The notes below the pieces were generated by a model. The model worked only from the letters and a program-made list of their open reading frames with translations, was not told the origin of the DNA and did not search any database. Below, in pieces: positions 35,520 through 43,944 of a stretch of 64,000 nucleotides of DNA. The position numbers and the translations under genes were made by a program. The stretch covers positions 62,001 to 126,000 of the forward strand of contig NZ_QMHO01000008.1 in assembly GCF_003313505.1 (NCBI RefSeq), written 5' to 3'. The DNA comes from Pedobacter nanyangensis (GTDB lineage: Bacteria > Bacteroidota > Bacteroidia > Sphingobacteriales > Sphingobacteriaceae). Each line of letters begins with the position of its first letter. Position 1 is the stretch's first letter.

Positions 35520-37283
35520 ATGAATTTTACGTTTAACGGTTATGGATTAGTTTTACTGTTTTTTGGAACCTTAACGGCCGTTTTAGCGATATATATTTAC
35601 AAACGTGGCACTAGCGTAGTACGATGGTTTGGCTTAATGATGGGGTCAAACGCCATCTGGTCTATAGCCTACGGTTTTGAACTTTCTAGCCACAACTTGG
35701 CACAAGCGTTATTTTTCATCAATATTGAATACCTTGGCATTGCCACCTTACCGCTAAACTGGTTTTTATTTTGTTTGAACTTTTGCAACAAGGAGTGTTG
35801 GTATAAAAAACCGCTTAACCTTACCCTGCTGCTTATTGCGCCAATTACCACGCTGGCCATGGTGTGGACCAACCCCATGCACCATTTACATTATAAAGAT
35901 GTAAAAATGTTTTTTGACGGTCCTTTTCCAATGGTCAAAATATATCCTGGAACATGGTACCGTATCTTCACCGTATATTTTTACTTATTGCTGGCCTGCG
36001 GTTGCTATTTAATTTTCAACAAGTTCCGGAGTGCCGACCCTATTTATCGGAAGCAAAATTACAGTATCCTTATTGCAGCATTAATTCCATGGGTTGGCAA
36101 TATCAGTTACCTCATTGGCATAAGGCCATTGGGCTTTATTGATATCACCCCCTTTGCATTTATCCTCACTACGTTCCTGATATTGCTGGGAATTTATAGG
36201 TTTAGGTTGTTTGATGTAGTGCCCATTGCCCGAGAAAAGGCCCTTGAGCTTATGGATGATGGCTTTTTGGTTTTAGACAAAAAGCACCGGGCTATTGACT
36301 ACAACACTTCTTTATACCGCTACATCAGCTGCTCAAAAAATTCGAAAATTATAGGCCAGTCCATAGGTGAATTATTCCCTAAGCACATCGACTTTGTCCA
36401 AAAAGTAGAAAGCGGCCTTAGTGGTAAAATGGAAATGCAGGCCATTGTAAGAGACGAAATCATTTATTTTGAGGCGGAAATATTGTTATTGAATGAAAAC
36501 AAAATTAATGAGGCTTTTACCATTATTAAGTTTCAGGACCTCACCTCGGCCAAAAAAGATGCGCTTATTGCCAAAGAACAGGCATTGGAACTGGAGAAGG
36601 TAAACCAATTGAAAGACCGCATTTTTTCGATCATTGCGCACGATTTGAGGGGACCACTGGTAAATCTTTCGGAAATATTGAAAATGGTTTCCTACAATCA
36701 GGTTAGCCAAGAGGAATTTGAAAAAATATCGCCAGAATTGAGCAAGGACATTATTTATACTACCGACTTACTCGAAAACGTACTGCATTGGTCCAGAAGC
36801 CAGTTACACGGTTTTGGCATACAGAAAGAATTTTTTAATGTAAGGAACATTATCCTTAATGAAATTAACTACCACCTTCCTTCGGCTACCCTAAAAAAGG
36901 TGACTATTTTACATGACGTTTTTCCCAATGAGATTGCTTATGCCGATGTTTTGATGTTTCAAATTGTGATCAGGAATATCATCAATAATGCCATTAAATT
37001 TTGTAACGAGGGCTGTGAGATTGTAATTACAGCCAGCTACCAGCTAAGCCACATGCTAAAAATATGTATCAGCGATAATGGTGTGGGCATGGCCGAAAGC
37101 ACTTTGGATAAGCTTTTCAAAGACGAGAATGTGTCTTCTAGGGGTACGCAAAATGAAAAGGGCACAGGACTTGGCTTAATGATCTGCAAAGATTTTATGC
37201 ACCGAAATGGCGGTGAAATCAGCGTTACCAGCCAGTTGGGCAAAGGCACCACCTTTTGCCTCCTTGTGCCAACGGGCGACTAA
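35520..37283 (+). CDS. Histidine kinase with N-terminal 7TM sensor and PAS domain
   Basis: A 587-residue membrane kinase. Residues ~1-225 hold seven hydrophobic segments of the histidine-kinase N-terminal 7TM region type (e.g. GLVLLFFGTLTAVLAIYIY, PWVGNISYLIG). A PAS-like domain follows (KALELMDDGFLVLDKKHRAID), then HisKA with the phosphoacceptor His in SIIAHDLRGPLVNL and an HATPase with NIINNAIKF, DNGVGM and GTGLGLMIC. No response regulator is adjacent, so it is an orphan kinase. Divergent from dnaE. Confidence 0.9.
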   Translation: MNFTFNGYGLVLLFFGTLTAVLAIYIYKRGTSVVRWFGLMMGSNAIWSIAYGFELSSHNLAQALFFINIEYLGIATLPLNWFLFCLNFCNKECWYKKPLNLTLLLIAPITTLAMVWTNPMHHLHYKDVKMFFDGPFPMVKIYPGTWYRIFTVYFYLLLACGCYLIFNKFRSADPIYRKQNYSILIAALIPWVGNISYLIGIRPLGFIDITPFAFILTTFLILLGIYRFRLFDVVPIAREKALELMDDGFLVLDKKHRAIDYNTSLYRYISCSKNSKIIGQSIGELFPKHIDFVQKVESGLSGKMEMQAIVRDEIIYFEAEILLLNENKINEAFTIIKFQDLTSAKKDALIAKEQALELEKVNQLKDRIFSIIAHDLRGPLVNLSEILKMVSYNQVSQEEFEKISPELSKDIIYTTDLLENVLHWSRSQLHGFGIQKEFFNVRNIILNEINYHLPSATLKKVTILHDVFPNEIAYADVLMFQIVIRNIINNAIKFCNEGCEIVITASYQLSHMLKICISDNGVGMAESTLDKLFKDENVSSRGTQNEKGTGLGLMICKDFMHRNGGEISVTSQLGKGTTFCLLVPTGD

Positions 37284-37395
37284 AGAAGCTATCCCACTAT
37301 TTGGAGCTAAGCTAAGAACACTTCCACAGGGCTAACTGTCTCGAATTCCGCTCCTCTGAATAGCAGAATAGCTTTTTATTTTTCAGCCAAAAAAA

Positions 37396-37695
37396 CTATT
37401 TGCCAGTAGCCTGGTTAATGGCTTGCTGCTCCTTTAGTTCTTCGACGTTGTTTTTGCTGCCAAATTTTTCTGTTTTATTGGCAAAATAATCCAGTATCCC
37501 AACAATGGTATCCAAATTATCAGCCACTCTTTGATGCATATCTGGCAAGTCCTGTTCTAGTTTTTTGTCGCCAAGCTCTATGTTGTCGACTTCAATTTTG
37601 CCTATTTTTTGTATGATCGCCTGTTGTGAGTGCTGCAAATCTTCCAGTTCCCTCACTATCTTCTCCATCAGTTCAAATTTCTTTAAAGTTTCCAT
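37396..37695 (-). CDS. Hypothetical coiled-coil protein
   Basis: A 99-residue soluble protein starting METLKKFELMEKIV, predominantly charged helix (LEDLQHSQQAIIQKIGKIEV; MHQRVADNLDTIVGILDYF). I recognise no family. The open frame extends to 37824, but that part overlaps the start of the divergent TPR gene and is basic and cysteine-containing in a non-native way; ATG 37695 is the better start and leaves a 127-nt divergent promoter region. Confidence 0.6.
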   Translation of the reverse strand: METLKKFELMEKIVRELEDLQHSQQAIIQKIGKIEVDNIELGDKKLEQDLPDMHQRVADNLDTIVGILDYFANKTEKFGSKNNVEELKEQQAINQATGK

Positions 37696-37822
37696 AAATT
37701 CTGTTTTATTTAAATAATACACCCTCTTTAACAACCACTCCCAAGCGGCTTTGTTTGATTTTATTATTTTTTTGTGGGCTAAAAATTTGCACGTTCCATT
37801 TATAACTAATAATTTAGTTTTC

Positions 37823-38959
37823 ATGAAAAACCTTTATATTTCCTTATTCCTTTTATTGATTACAGCATTTTGCAAGGCCCAACAGCCCCAATTAGACCGA
37901 GAAAAGCTTTTAGAGTTTTACCAAAACCAACGCTATGCTGAAGCCGCAACTTATTTAAGCAGTATTTATCCTTCGGAAACCAACGATGTAAAAATATTGG
38001 GCCAAATTGCCTATTGCAACATGATGGCAGGGCAATTGGTAGATGCAGAAAAGAATTACCACAGAATAAACGAATTACAGCCCAAACAAATCTCTGTATT
38101 GTTCAGTTTGGCCAACATTAACTCGAGGCGAGGGAACAACAAAAACGCCATAGTGTATTTACAGGAGATTATTGCTTTAGATAGCACCAATTTTAGTGCG
38201 TTTAAACGTTTGGCCGATTATACGGACAGCCTGACATTAAAGGTCAATTATCTGCAAAAGGCCAATAAGCTCAATACCACAGAAGCCGATGTTGCCTATG
38301 ATTTGGCGGCCAGTTATAGAAAACTGAAGCTATTTCAGCCTGCGTACGATGTGCTAAAAATTGCCATTGGGGCCGATAGCGGAAATTTGGTGCTGCAACA
38401 GGCGTTACTGCCCATAGCCAACCAACTGAACAAATACAGCGAGGTAGTTAACGTTGGCGAAAGACTGCTTAAAAATAGCGCTGATGCAAATGTAGTTGCT
38501 GATGTGGCCAAGGCATATTTTTTCTTAAAAAACTATAAAAAGGCCGTCAGTTTGTACCAAATGCTTGAAAAAAATGACATGCAAACGGAAAGCACTTTAT
38601 ATTTTACCTCGCTTTCGTACCGTGAACTGAAAAGTTACGACCAAGCGGCCAGCTATGCCAAGCAAACCATTACCGAAGGTATTTCGCCCAACACAGCCGC
38701 TTACTACAATTTACTGGGAGGGATTTACGAAGAGAAACAATTGTTTACCGCAGCTAGCAAAGCTTATAAAAAAGGCCTAGAGTACCAGACCAACAAAAAC
38801 AGCTATTACAGATTGGGCTTGTTGTATGATTTGAAATTGAAGCAAGCTAAATCTGCTTTAACCTATTATAATCTGTATTTGAAAAGCAAGGAACTAGATC
38901 AAGATGATGCGCCACAAATAGCGTACGTGAAAGCCAGGTTATCAGTGCTGAAACGTTAA
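37823..38959 (+). CDS. Exported tetratricopeptide repeat protein
   Basis: A 378-residue protein with a signal peptide (MKNLYISLFLLLITAFCKAQ) followed almost entirely by TPR-type helical pairs, e.g. AYCNMMAGQLVDAEKNYHRI, VAKAYFFLKNYKKAVSLYQML and GLLYDLKLKQAKSALTYYNL. It probably acts as a periplasmic scaffold; partners are unknown. An upstream ATG at 37751 would destroy the signal peptide, so 37823 is preferred. Converges with the DUF4268 gene, 5 nt between stops. Confidence 0.85.
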   Translation: MKNLYISLFLLLITAFCKAQQPQLDREKLLEFYQNQRYAEAATYLSSIYPSETNDVKILGQIAYCNMMAGQLVDAEKNYHRINELQPKQISVLFSLANINSRRGNNKNAIVYLQEIIALDSTNFSAFKRLADYTDSLTLKVNYLQKANKLNTTEADVAYDLAASYRKLKLFQPAYDVLKIAIGADSGNLVLQQALLPIANQLNKYSEVVNVGERLLKNSADANVVADVAKAYFFLKNYKKAVSLYQMLEKNDMQTESTLYFTSLSYRELKSYDQAASYAKQTITEGISPNTAAYYNLLGGIYEEKQLFTAASKAYKKGLEYQTNKNSYYRLGLLYDLKLKQAKSALTYYNLYLKSKELDQDDAPQIAYVKARLSVLKR

Positions 38960-38964
38960 GCTGG

Positions 38965-39426
38965 TTATTTCAAATCTTCGAAAATAGGTTTAACGCTCGA
39001 CCAAAATTCGTCGAGAGCCATTATTCGCGGTTTTAAAAAGGAAATGATTTGGGGCCACTGCTGCTGATTGTAGACGCTTACGTTTGGTAGCACACATTCA
39101 ATTTTGGCTACCTGTTTATCAAAGGTGTTGGTGGTTTGTGGTAACCAGTCCCATTCTTCGTTCAGGGTATTTTCCAGCATTTTTTTAAACTCCCCGAACT
39201 GTTCGAAAAGCAAGGCGCTCACGCCTTCGTCTGGATGGGCAATTTCAATGGCAATGCTGGCATGTTTTTTTTCAGCATCCATACGGAAGAAGATGTGTTT
39301 TACGCCAGTTTTATAGTTCACCCAGTTCACGGGCAATCCTTCTGCCCCGGGAATTGGCTTCATGTACTGGCCAAAACTGATCCAAAATTGTTGCCTTAAC
39401 CTGGCGGCTTCTTCTCTGCTGAACAT
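38965..39426 (-). CDS. DUF4268 domain-containing protein
   Basis: A 153-residue cytoplasmic protein with the DUF4268 pattern: an N-terminal helix (RLRQQFWISFGQYM), a beta strand with GVKHIFFRMDAEKKHASIAIE, and WDWLPQ in the middle. DUF4268 occurs alone or at the end of nuclease-like proteins; this is the short stand-alone form. Function unknown. Convergent with the TPR gene. Confidence 0.85.
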   Translation of the reverse strand: MFSREEAARLRQQFWISFGQYMKPIPGAEGLPVNWVNYKTGVKHIFFRMDAEKKHASIAIEIAHPDEGVSALLFEQFGEFKKMLENTLNEEWDWLPQTTNTFDKQVAKIECVLPNVSVYNQQQWPQIISFLKPRIMALDEFWSSVKPIFEDLK

Positions 39427-39505
39427 TTTATTTTATAAAGTTAAAAAAAGTAGAAAGTGAAAAGTCTAAAGTTAAAAGTTTACAGAAGGTCCTATCAATA
39501 TTTCC

Positions 39506-39590
39506 CTTTGCGTTCTTTGCGAAACTCTTCTTTCTTTACGGTTAAAAATTTAACGCAAAGGTTTTGGAAGTATCCGCCAAGAACGCAAAG
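39506..39590. repeat. CTTTGCG-type inverted repeat
   Basis: Left arm 39506-39521 (CTTTGCGTTCTTTGCG) and right arm 39575-39590 pair over 16 bp with one mismatch; inner pairs of GTTAAA/TTTAAC reinforce it. Arrays of CTTTGCG-like words between genes are a known feature of many Bacteroidetes genomes. Confidence 0.6.
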
Positions 39591-39598
39591 CTTTGTTG

Positions 39599-39662
39599 TT
39601 TAAACCTGATAGTAGCCGGCACCCCCGAAATGAAATGAGGGAGTAAAGGCGAATAGCAGGGC
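39599..39662 (-). repeat. Dispersed intergenic repeat, copy B (inverted)
   Basis: Read on the minus strand it starts CCCTGCTATTCGCCTTTACTC and ends TGCCGGCTACTATCAGGTTTAA (each part shorter than the arm shown is conserved), closely matching copy A at 13803. Confidence 0.5.
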
Positions 39663-39703
39663 TGCATTACACGATGGAATGCTGCCGGAGTTTTTCCAAA
39701 AAA

Positions 39704-40291
39704 TTAAGATTTCGCCATTAAACGGGCCACATATTTTCCGATAATATCGAATTCCAAGTTCACCAAATCGCCTGGTTTTACTTCTTGCAAATTGGTGTGC
39801 TCGTGGGTGTAGGGTATGATAAAAACTGAAAATTCATTGTCGGCAGAGTTAACCACGGTTAAGCTGATCCCGTTTACGCAGATGGAACCTTTTTCGACCG
39901 TTACGTTGCCTTTGGCGGCATCGTATTTAAAGCGATATTCCCAACTTCCATCCAATTCATTCACCAAAATACAGGTAGCGGTTTGGTCTACGTGGCCCTG
40001 TACAATGTGCCCATCTAAACGGGCATTCATTTGCATACAACGTTCTAAATTTACTTTTGCGCCTACTTTTAGGCTGCCCAAATTGCTTTTCTGCAAGGTT
40101 TCTTCAATGGCGGTTACGGTGTGTGTATTTTCCGTTAGCGATACCACGGTTAAACAAACGCCATTGTGCGCCACGCTTTGATCTATCTTTAGCTCGTTGC
40201 TAATGGCTGATTGAATGGTGTAATGTACATTTCCGCCCTCGTGCTGTATATTTTGAACGGTACCTAAGGTTTCTATAATTCCAGTGAACAT
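39704..40291 (-). CDS. ribE: Riboflavin synthase, alpha chain
   Basis: A 195-residue enzyme that dismutates two 6,7-dimethyl-8-ribityllumazines to riboflavin. The start MFTGIIETLGTV is diagnostic, and two lumazine-binding repeats follow (SVAHNGVCLTVV and GSICVNGISLTVV, each with the C-x-x-x-S/N-G-x-x-L-T-V pattern). Length is normal. No other rib gene or FMN riboswitch is visible nearby. Confidence 0.95.
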   Translation of the reverse strand: MFTGIIETLGTVQNIQHEGGNVHYTIQSAISNELKIDQSVAHNGVCLTVVSLTENTHTVTAIEETLQKSNLGSLKVGAKVNLERCMQMNARLDGHIVQGHVDQTATCILVNELDGSWEYRFKYDAAKGNVTVEKGSICVNGISLTVVNSADNEFSVFIIPYTHEHTNLQEVKPGDLVNLEFDIIGKYVARLMAKS

Positions 40292-40309
40292 GCTTTTAAA
40301 TTAGAATGG

Positions 40310-40317
40310 CAAAAGTA
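40310..40317 (-). promoter_or_regulatory. -7 promoter element (TACTTTTG) of ribE
   Basis: TACTTTTG on the minus strand, 18 nt before the ribE start, fits TAnnTTTG; no clear -33 element. Confidence 0.45.
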
Positions 40318-40367
40318 AAAAGTAAACGGCAATAAAGCTTGGCATGGGGCATTTTTTGACTTTTACG

Positions 40368-41855
40368 TTAATATGCTTTCCTGTTTTTAACCCAGTTACT
40401 TTTTTGCGTAGTGGATGCCGACAATGGTTGAGCGGCTGTTTTTTGCTCCTGCAATAACCATATCGCACTTATGGCAGCAATTAAAGCTTCCCGCTCATCT
40501 TCTGTTTTAAGGCTATCGGCAGTAAAATATTTGCTCACGAAGTGTGTATCAAACTGGCCCGAAACGAAGGCTGGGTGCTGCATGACAAACTTGCCAAAGC
40601 CCAAAGTGGTTTGTATGCCGGTAATATCGTATTCTGATATGGCCCTAATCATGCGTTCTATGGCTTCTGCGCGGTCTTTGCCGTGAGTAACCAGTTTGGC
40701 AATCATTGGATCGTAATAAATAGGGATTTCCATGCCTTGCTCAAAGCCGTCATCAACCCTTACGCCAGGGCCTTTTGGGGTTTGATAGGTTTGCAAGGTG
40801 CCGATATCTGGCAAGAAATTATTCAGGGGATCTTCGGCATATACCCTCAATTCAATGGAGTGACCGTTTATTTTGAGGTCTTCCTGCTTAAAGCTAATGG
40901 CTTCACCACGGGCAATTTTAATCTGTTCCTTCACCAAATCCAAACCTGTAATCATTTCGGTAACCGGATGCTCTACCTGTAGGCGGGTATTCATTTCCAG
41001 GAAGAAAAAGTCGAGGTTTTCGTCCAAAATAAACTCAACGGTACCTGCGCCTACATAATTTACGGCACGGGCCACATCTACAGCACATTTGCCCATCTTT
41101 TCCCTAATTTGGGGGTTGAGTACTGATGATGGCGCTTCTTCAACTACCTTTTGGTGGCGGCGCTGTACAGAGCATTCGCGTTCGAAAAGGTGTACAATAT
41201 TGCCGTGGGTATCGCCCAGCACCTGTATTTCAATATGCCGAGGCGAGGTCACATATCGCTCAATGAACACTGCCCCATCACCAAAAGCCGAAGTAGCCTC
41301 ACTAACGGCCAATTGCATCTGCTCTTCAAAATCATCCACCGTATTTACAATGCGCATGCCTTTGCCACCGCCGCCAGCTGCTGCTTTAATCAAAATAGGA
41401 AATCCTACTTCAACTGCCCTGGCCTTGGCTTCTTCTACATTGGTAATGGCCTCTTCGGTGCCTGGCACCATGGGGATATCATATTTTAAAGCCGCGGCTT
41501 TTGCCGAGAGCTTGTTGCCCATAATCTCCATGGCTTGGGGGCTTGGGCCAATCAGGATTAATCCCGCATCTTTTACTTGTTGGGCAAAAGCTGGATTTTC
41601 TGAAAGGAAACCATAGCCCGGATGAATGGCTTCAGCTCCTGTTTGTTTACAGGCATCAATGATTTTGCTCCCTACCAGATAGGATTGATTGGAGGCCGCA
41701 GGGCCAATGCAAATCGCTTCATCGGCATAACGAACATGCAGGGAATTACGATCTGCTTCCGAAAAAACCGCCACGGTTTGAATGCCCATTTCCTTTGCCG
41801 AACGCATGATGCGAAGCGCAATTTCACCACGATTTGCAATTAGTATTTTTTTCAT
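40368..41855 (-). CDS. accC: Biotin carboxylase subunit of acetyl/propionyl-CoA carboxylase
   Basis: ATP-dependent biotin carboxylase of 495 residues. Motifs: KKILIANRGEIALRIMRSA, GYGFLSENPAFA, the ATP-grasp glycine loop AAAGGGGKGMR, ERYVTSPRHIEIQVLGD, HLFERECSVQRRHQKVVEE and EMNTRLQVEHPVTEMITG (catalytic Glu and Arg). A 45-residue C-terminal extension after the normal AccC end is of low complexity. The open frame runs back to 42143, but that part is intergenic repeat; MKKILIANRG at 41855 is the start. No accA/accB neighbour. Confidence 0.93.
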   Translation of the reverse strand: MKKILIANRGEIALRIMRSAKEMGIQTVAVFSEADRNSLHVRYADEAICIGPAASNQSYLVGSKIIDACKQTGAEAIHPGYGFLSENPAFAQQVKDAGLILIGPSPQAMEIMGNKLSAKAAALKYDIPMVPGTEEAITNVEEAKARAVEVGFPILIKAAAGGGGKGMRIVNTVDDFEEQMQLAVSEATSAFGDGAVFIERYVTSPRHIEIQVLGDTHGNIVHLFERECSVQRRHQKVVEEAPSSVLNPQIREKMGKCAVDVARAVNYVGAGTVEFILDENLDFFFLEMNTRLQVEHPVTEMITGLDLVKEQIKIARGEAISFKQEDLKINGHSIELRVYAEDPLNNFLPDIGTLQTYQTPKGPGVRVDDGFEQGMEIPIYYDPMIAKLVTHGKDRAEAIERMIRAISEYDITGIQTTLGFGKFVMQHPAFVSGQFDTHFVSKYFTADSLKTEDEREALIAAISAIWLLQEQKTAAQPLSASTTQKSNWVKNRKAY

Positions 41856-41937
41856 GTCATTAACAGATGTTGATTTCATTTGGTTAGGCCTACAAGATGA
41901 AGAAATTATCCTGAAATGGCAAATTTGTTTTGGGAAG

Positions 41938-42152
41938 TAGTGGTTAGTGTGGGATTGTTCAATGGGTAGATGGTTTAATTGTTTTGGAAGTTGGTTAATC
42001 GTTGAATTGGTTAACTGGTTAGTTGCTTTTACAAAATAGCACCAACAATAGCGCATAAAAACATATTGTAAATTGTTATATTGTCTCGTTCTTGTATTCT
42101 GGCAGCAAAAGCTTTCGTACAAGCCAATGAACAAGTGAACCAATGAACTAAT
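41938..42152. repeat. Degenerate GGTTAA / AATGAAC simple-repeat region
   Basis: The gap between accC and DUF2721 (310 nt) contains short degenerate repeats: variants of TTGGTTAAT and CTGGTTAG around 41940-42025 and of AATGAAC around 42125-42152. Similar strings occur near 30708-30785 and 49310-49345. No gene or terminator is supported. Confidence 0.45.
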
Positions 42153-42165
42153 GAACCCTTAAAAA

Positions 42166-42597
42166 ATGCAACTAAGCCTAAACGTACCTGCCCTTTTTTT
42201 TCCTGCCATAAGCCTTATTATGCTGGCCTACACCAATAGGTTTTTAGCCCTGGCTACGCTGGTAAGAAGTTTAAAATCCAAATACGAACAAACCAACAAT
42301 GATATTGCCTTACAAAAGCAGATTAAAAATTTACGGTACCGCTTAAAGCTTATTAAAAACATGCAAGCTTTTGGTGTAGTAAGTTTTGCCTGCTGTTTAT
42401 TTTGCATGCTGTTTATCTATCTCGAAAAAAACGTTACTGCCGAGGTGTTCTTTGCGCTGAGTTTGGTTTTTTTCATGGTATCGCTATTAATTTCGCTGTT
42501 AGAGATACAACTCAGTACCAAAGCGCTCGAATTGGAACTGAGCTCTATTGAGGAAGACGACTCTATCGTTAAAAAAATCAAGAAAAAGTTCGAATAG
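42166..42597 (+). CDS. DUF2721 domain-containing membrane protein
   Basis: A 143-residue protein with three hydrophobic segments (residues ~8-30, ~68-86, ~92-115) and the DUF2721 pattern ALFFPAISLIMLAYTNRFLAL and LVFFMVSLLISLLEIQLS. Acidic C-terminal tail. Function unknown. It converges with the threonine aldolase gene with one base between stop codons. Confidence 0.8.
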   Translation: MQLSLNVPALFFPAISLIMLAYTNRFLALATLVRSLKSKYEQTNNDIALQKQIKNLRYRLKLIKNMQAFGVVSFACCLFCMLFIYLEKNVTAEVFFALSLVFFMVSLLISLLEIQLSTKALELELSSIEEDDSIVKKIKKKFE

Positions 42598-42598
42598 C

Positions 42599-43627
42599 TT
42601 AGCTGTCCAACTTAGCCATAATTTCAATAGCCTGGTCTATCATAAGGGGCGAGATATCTAAATGGGTAACCAAGCGAACGGTTTTGGCAGAGGTGGCATT
42701 GCAGAGAATCCCCTTTCTACCCAATGCCCTCACCACTTCATCGGCATGCAGTTTATTTGCAACCTCAAAAAGCACTATATTGGTTTCTACAGGCATTACC
42801 TGCGCCACATAATCCATTTGCGCCAAGGCATGCGCCAAAGCTTTGGCATGTTGGTGGTCATGGGCCAAACGATCTATATGGTGGTCCAAAGCGTAAATGC
42901 CCGCAGCGGCCAAAAAGCCAGCCTGCCTCATGCCGCCGCCCAGCACTTTTCTGATCCTGCGGGCCTGTTTAATCATGCCCGCCGATCCCAACAGCACCGA
43001 ACCCACCGGCGCCCCCAGGCCCTTTGAAAGACAAACGGATATGCCATCAAAAAAATGCCCATAAGCGGCCGCCTGATCACCGGTAGCCACCAAAGCATTA
43101 AAAATTCGGGCACCATCTAAATGTAGTTTCAGTCCCTTAATGGCACATAAATTATGGACGGCCTCAATTTGATCCAAGTGGTAGCATTTGCCACCGCCCT
43201 TATTCACCGTATTTTCCAGTACTACCAAACTACTTTTAGGTTGATGAACATCATCGCCATTAATCTCTGGTTCAATCAGCTCAGGGGTTAAAATCCCCCT
43301 TTCGCCGTTTAACAGCCGTACCGATGCCATCGAGTTAAAGGCAATACCTCCACCTTCGTAGCGATAAACATGTGCGGTTTGGTCGCAAATCACCTCGTCC
43401 ATGGGCTGTGTAAAGCATTTGATGGCAATTTGATTGGTCATGGTACCCGATGGGCAAAACAAACCCGCTTCCATATGGAACATATTTGCCAACTTGGTTT
43501 CAAGGGCATTAACGGTTTCGTCTTCGCCATATACATCGTCACCAACCTTGGCGCTCAACATGGCATCCAACATGCCCGCTGTAGGCTTGGTTACGGTATC
43601 ACTTCTGAAGTCAATTTTCTGTTCCAT
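42599..43627 (-). CDS. Low-specificity L-threonine aldolase
   Basis: PLP enzyme of 342 residues cleaving L-threonine/allo-threonine to glycine and acetaldehyde. Visible: FRSDTVTKPTAGMLDAM at the start, GDDVYGEDETVNALE, FCPSGTMTNQIAI, LHLDGARIFNA, and the PLP lysine in SVCLSKGLGAPVGSVL. A TTG at 43648 is in frame, but ATG 43627 is the normal start. It is divergent from the sugar-kinase gene, and the shared 317-nt gap contains two palindromes. Confidence 0.93.
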   Translation of the reverse strand: MEQKIDFRSDTVTKPTAGMLDAMLSAKVGDDVYGEDETVNALETKLANMFHMEAGLFCPSGTMTNQIAIKCFTQPMDEVICDQTAHVYRYEGGGIAFNSMASVRLLNGERGILTPELIEPEINGDDVHQPKSSLVVLENTVNKGGGKCYHLDQIEAVHNLCAIKGLKLHLDGARIFNALVATGDQAAAYGHFFDGISVCLSKGLGAPVGSVLLGSAGMIKQARRIRKVLGGGMRQAGFLAAAGIYALDHHIDRLAHDHQHAKALAHALAQMDYVAQVMPVETNIVLFEVANKLHADEVVRALGRKGILCNATSAKTVRLVTHLDISPLMIDQAIEIMAKLDS

Positions 43628-43774
43628 GGTTTTGTTTGTTTTTTCCAAATATGCTGTATTGAAGATGGCGAAAATCTTTTTAATGAAAAAATTACATTTT
43701 GCTGCCGAGATTTTTTTTCCACTTTTTTCAACAAATTCCCAGGCATGGCACCTGGCCTAAAAAAAGCCCCTATT

Positions 43775-43791
43775 AGTGTAAAAAATACACT
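43775..43791. promoter_or_regulatory. Operator AGTGTA-N5-TACACT, site 1
   Basis: Palindrome with arms AGTGTA/TACACT and spacer AAAAA. The same core, same spacing, recurs upstream of pfkA (46038) and the 49.6-kb promoter (49601). It lies 153 nt upstream of the sugar kinase and 147 nt upstream of the divergent threonine aldolase, so either may be the target. Likely bound by the Nudix-type regulator encoded at 45262 (inference). Confidence 0.65.
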
Positions 43792-43821
43792 TTATGAAAA
43801 AACCGCCCTATCTATCTTCAA

Positions 43822-43833
43822 TCAAACGTTTGA
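43822..43833. promoter_or_regulatory. Palindrome TCAAACGTTTGA, possible LacI-type operator
   Basis: A perfect 12-bp palindrome with central CG, the usual shape of LacI-family operators, 111 nt upstream of the sugar-kinase gene. No LacI regulator is in the window. The rest of this 317-nt gap has site 1 and AT-rich DNA. Confidence 0.4.
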
Positions 43834-43944
43834 ATCGTTTGTAGGTTAACTAATAAAAAACTTAATATTAATTTTTTATTTCCAATAAAGGCTGATATAT
43901 TGCCAAACTTTTATACAAAATTTACAACTTAACAAACCAAAAAA

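Noticed and set aside
37751-37824. Overlapping upstream starts of the divergent TPR and coiled-coil genes
   Set aside because: The extensions overlap each other and would remove the TPR protein's signal peptide; internal ATGs give normal ends.
41856-42143. N-terminal extension of accC
   Set aside because: The extra 96 residues come from simple-repeat intergenic DNA and lack any biotin carboxylase similarity.
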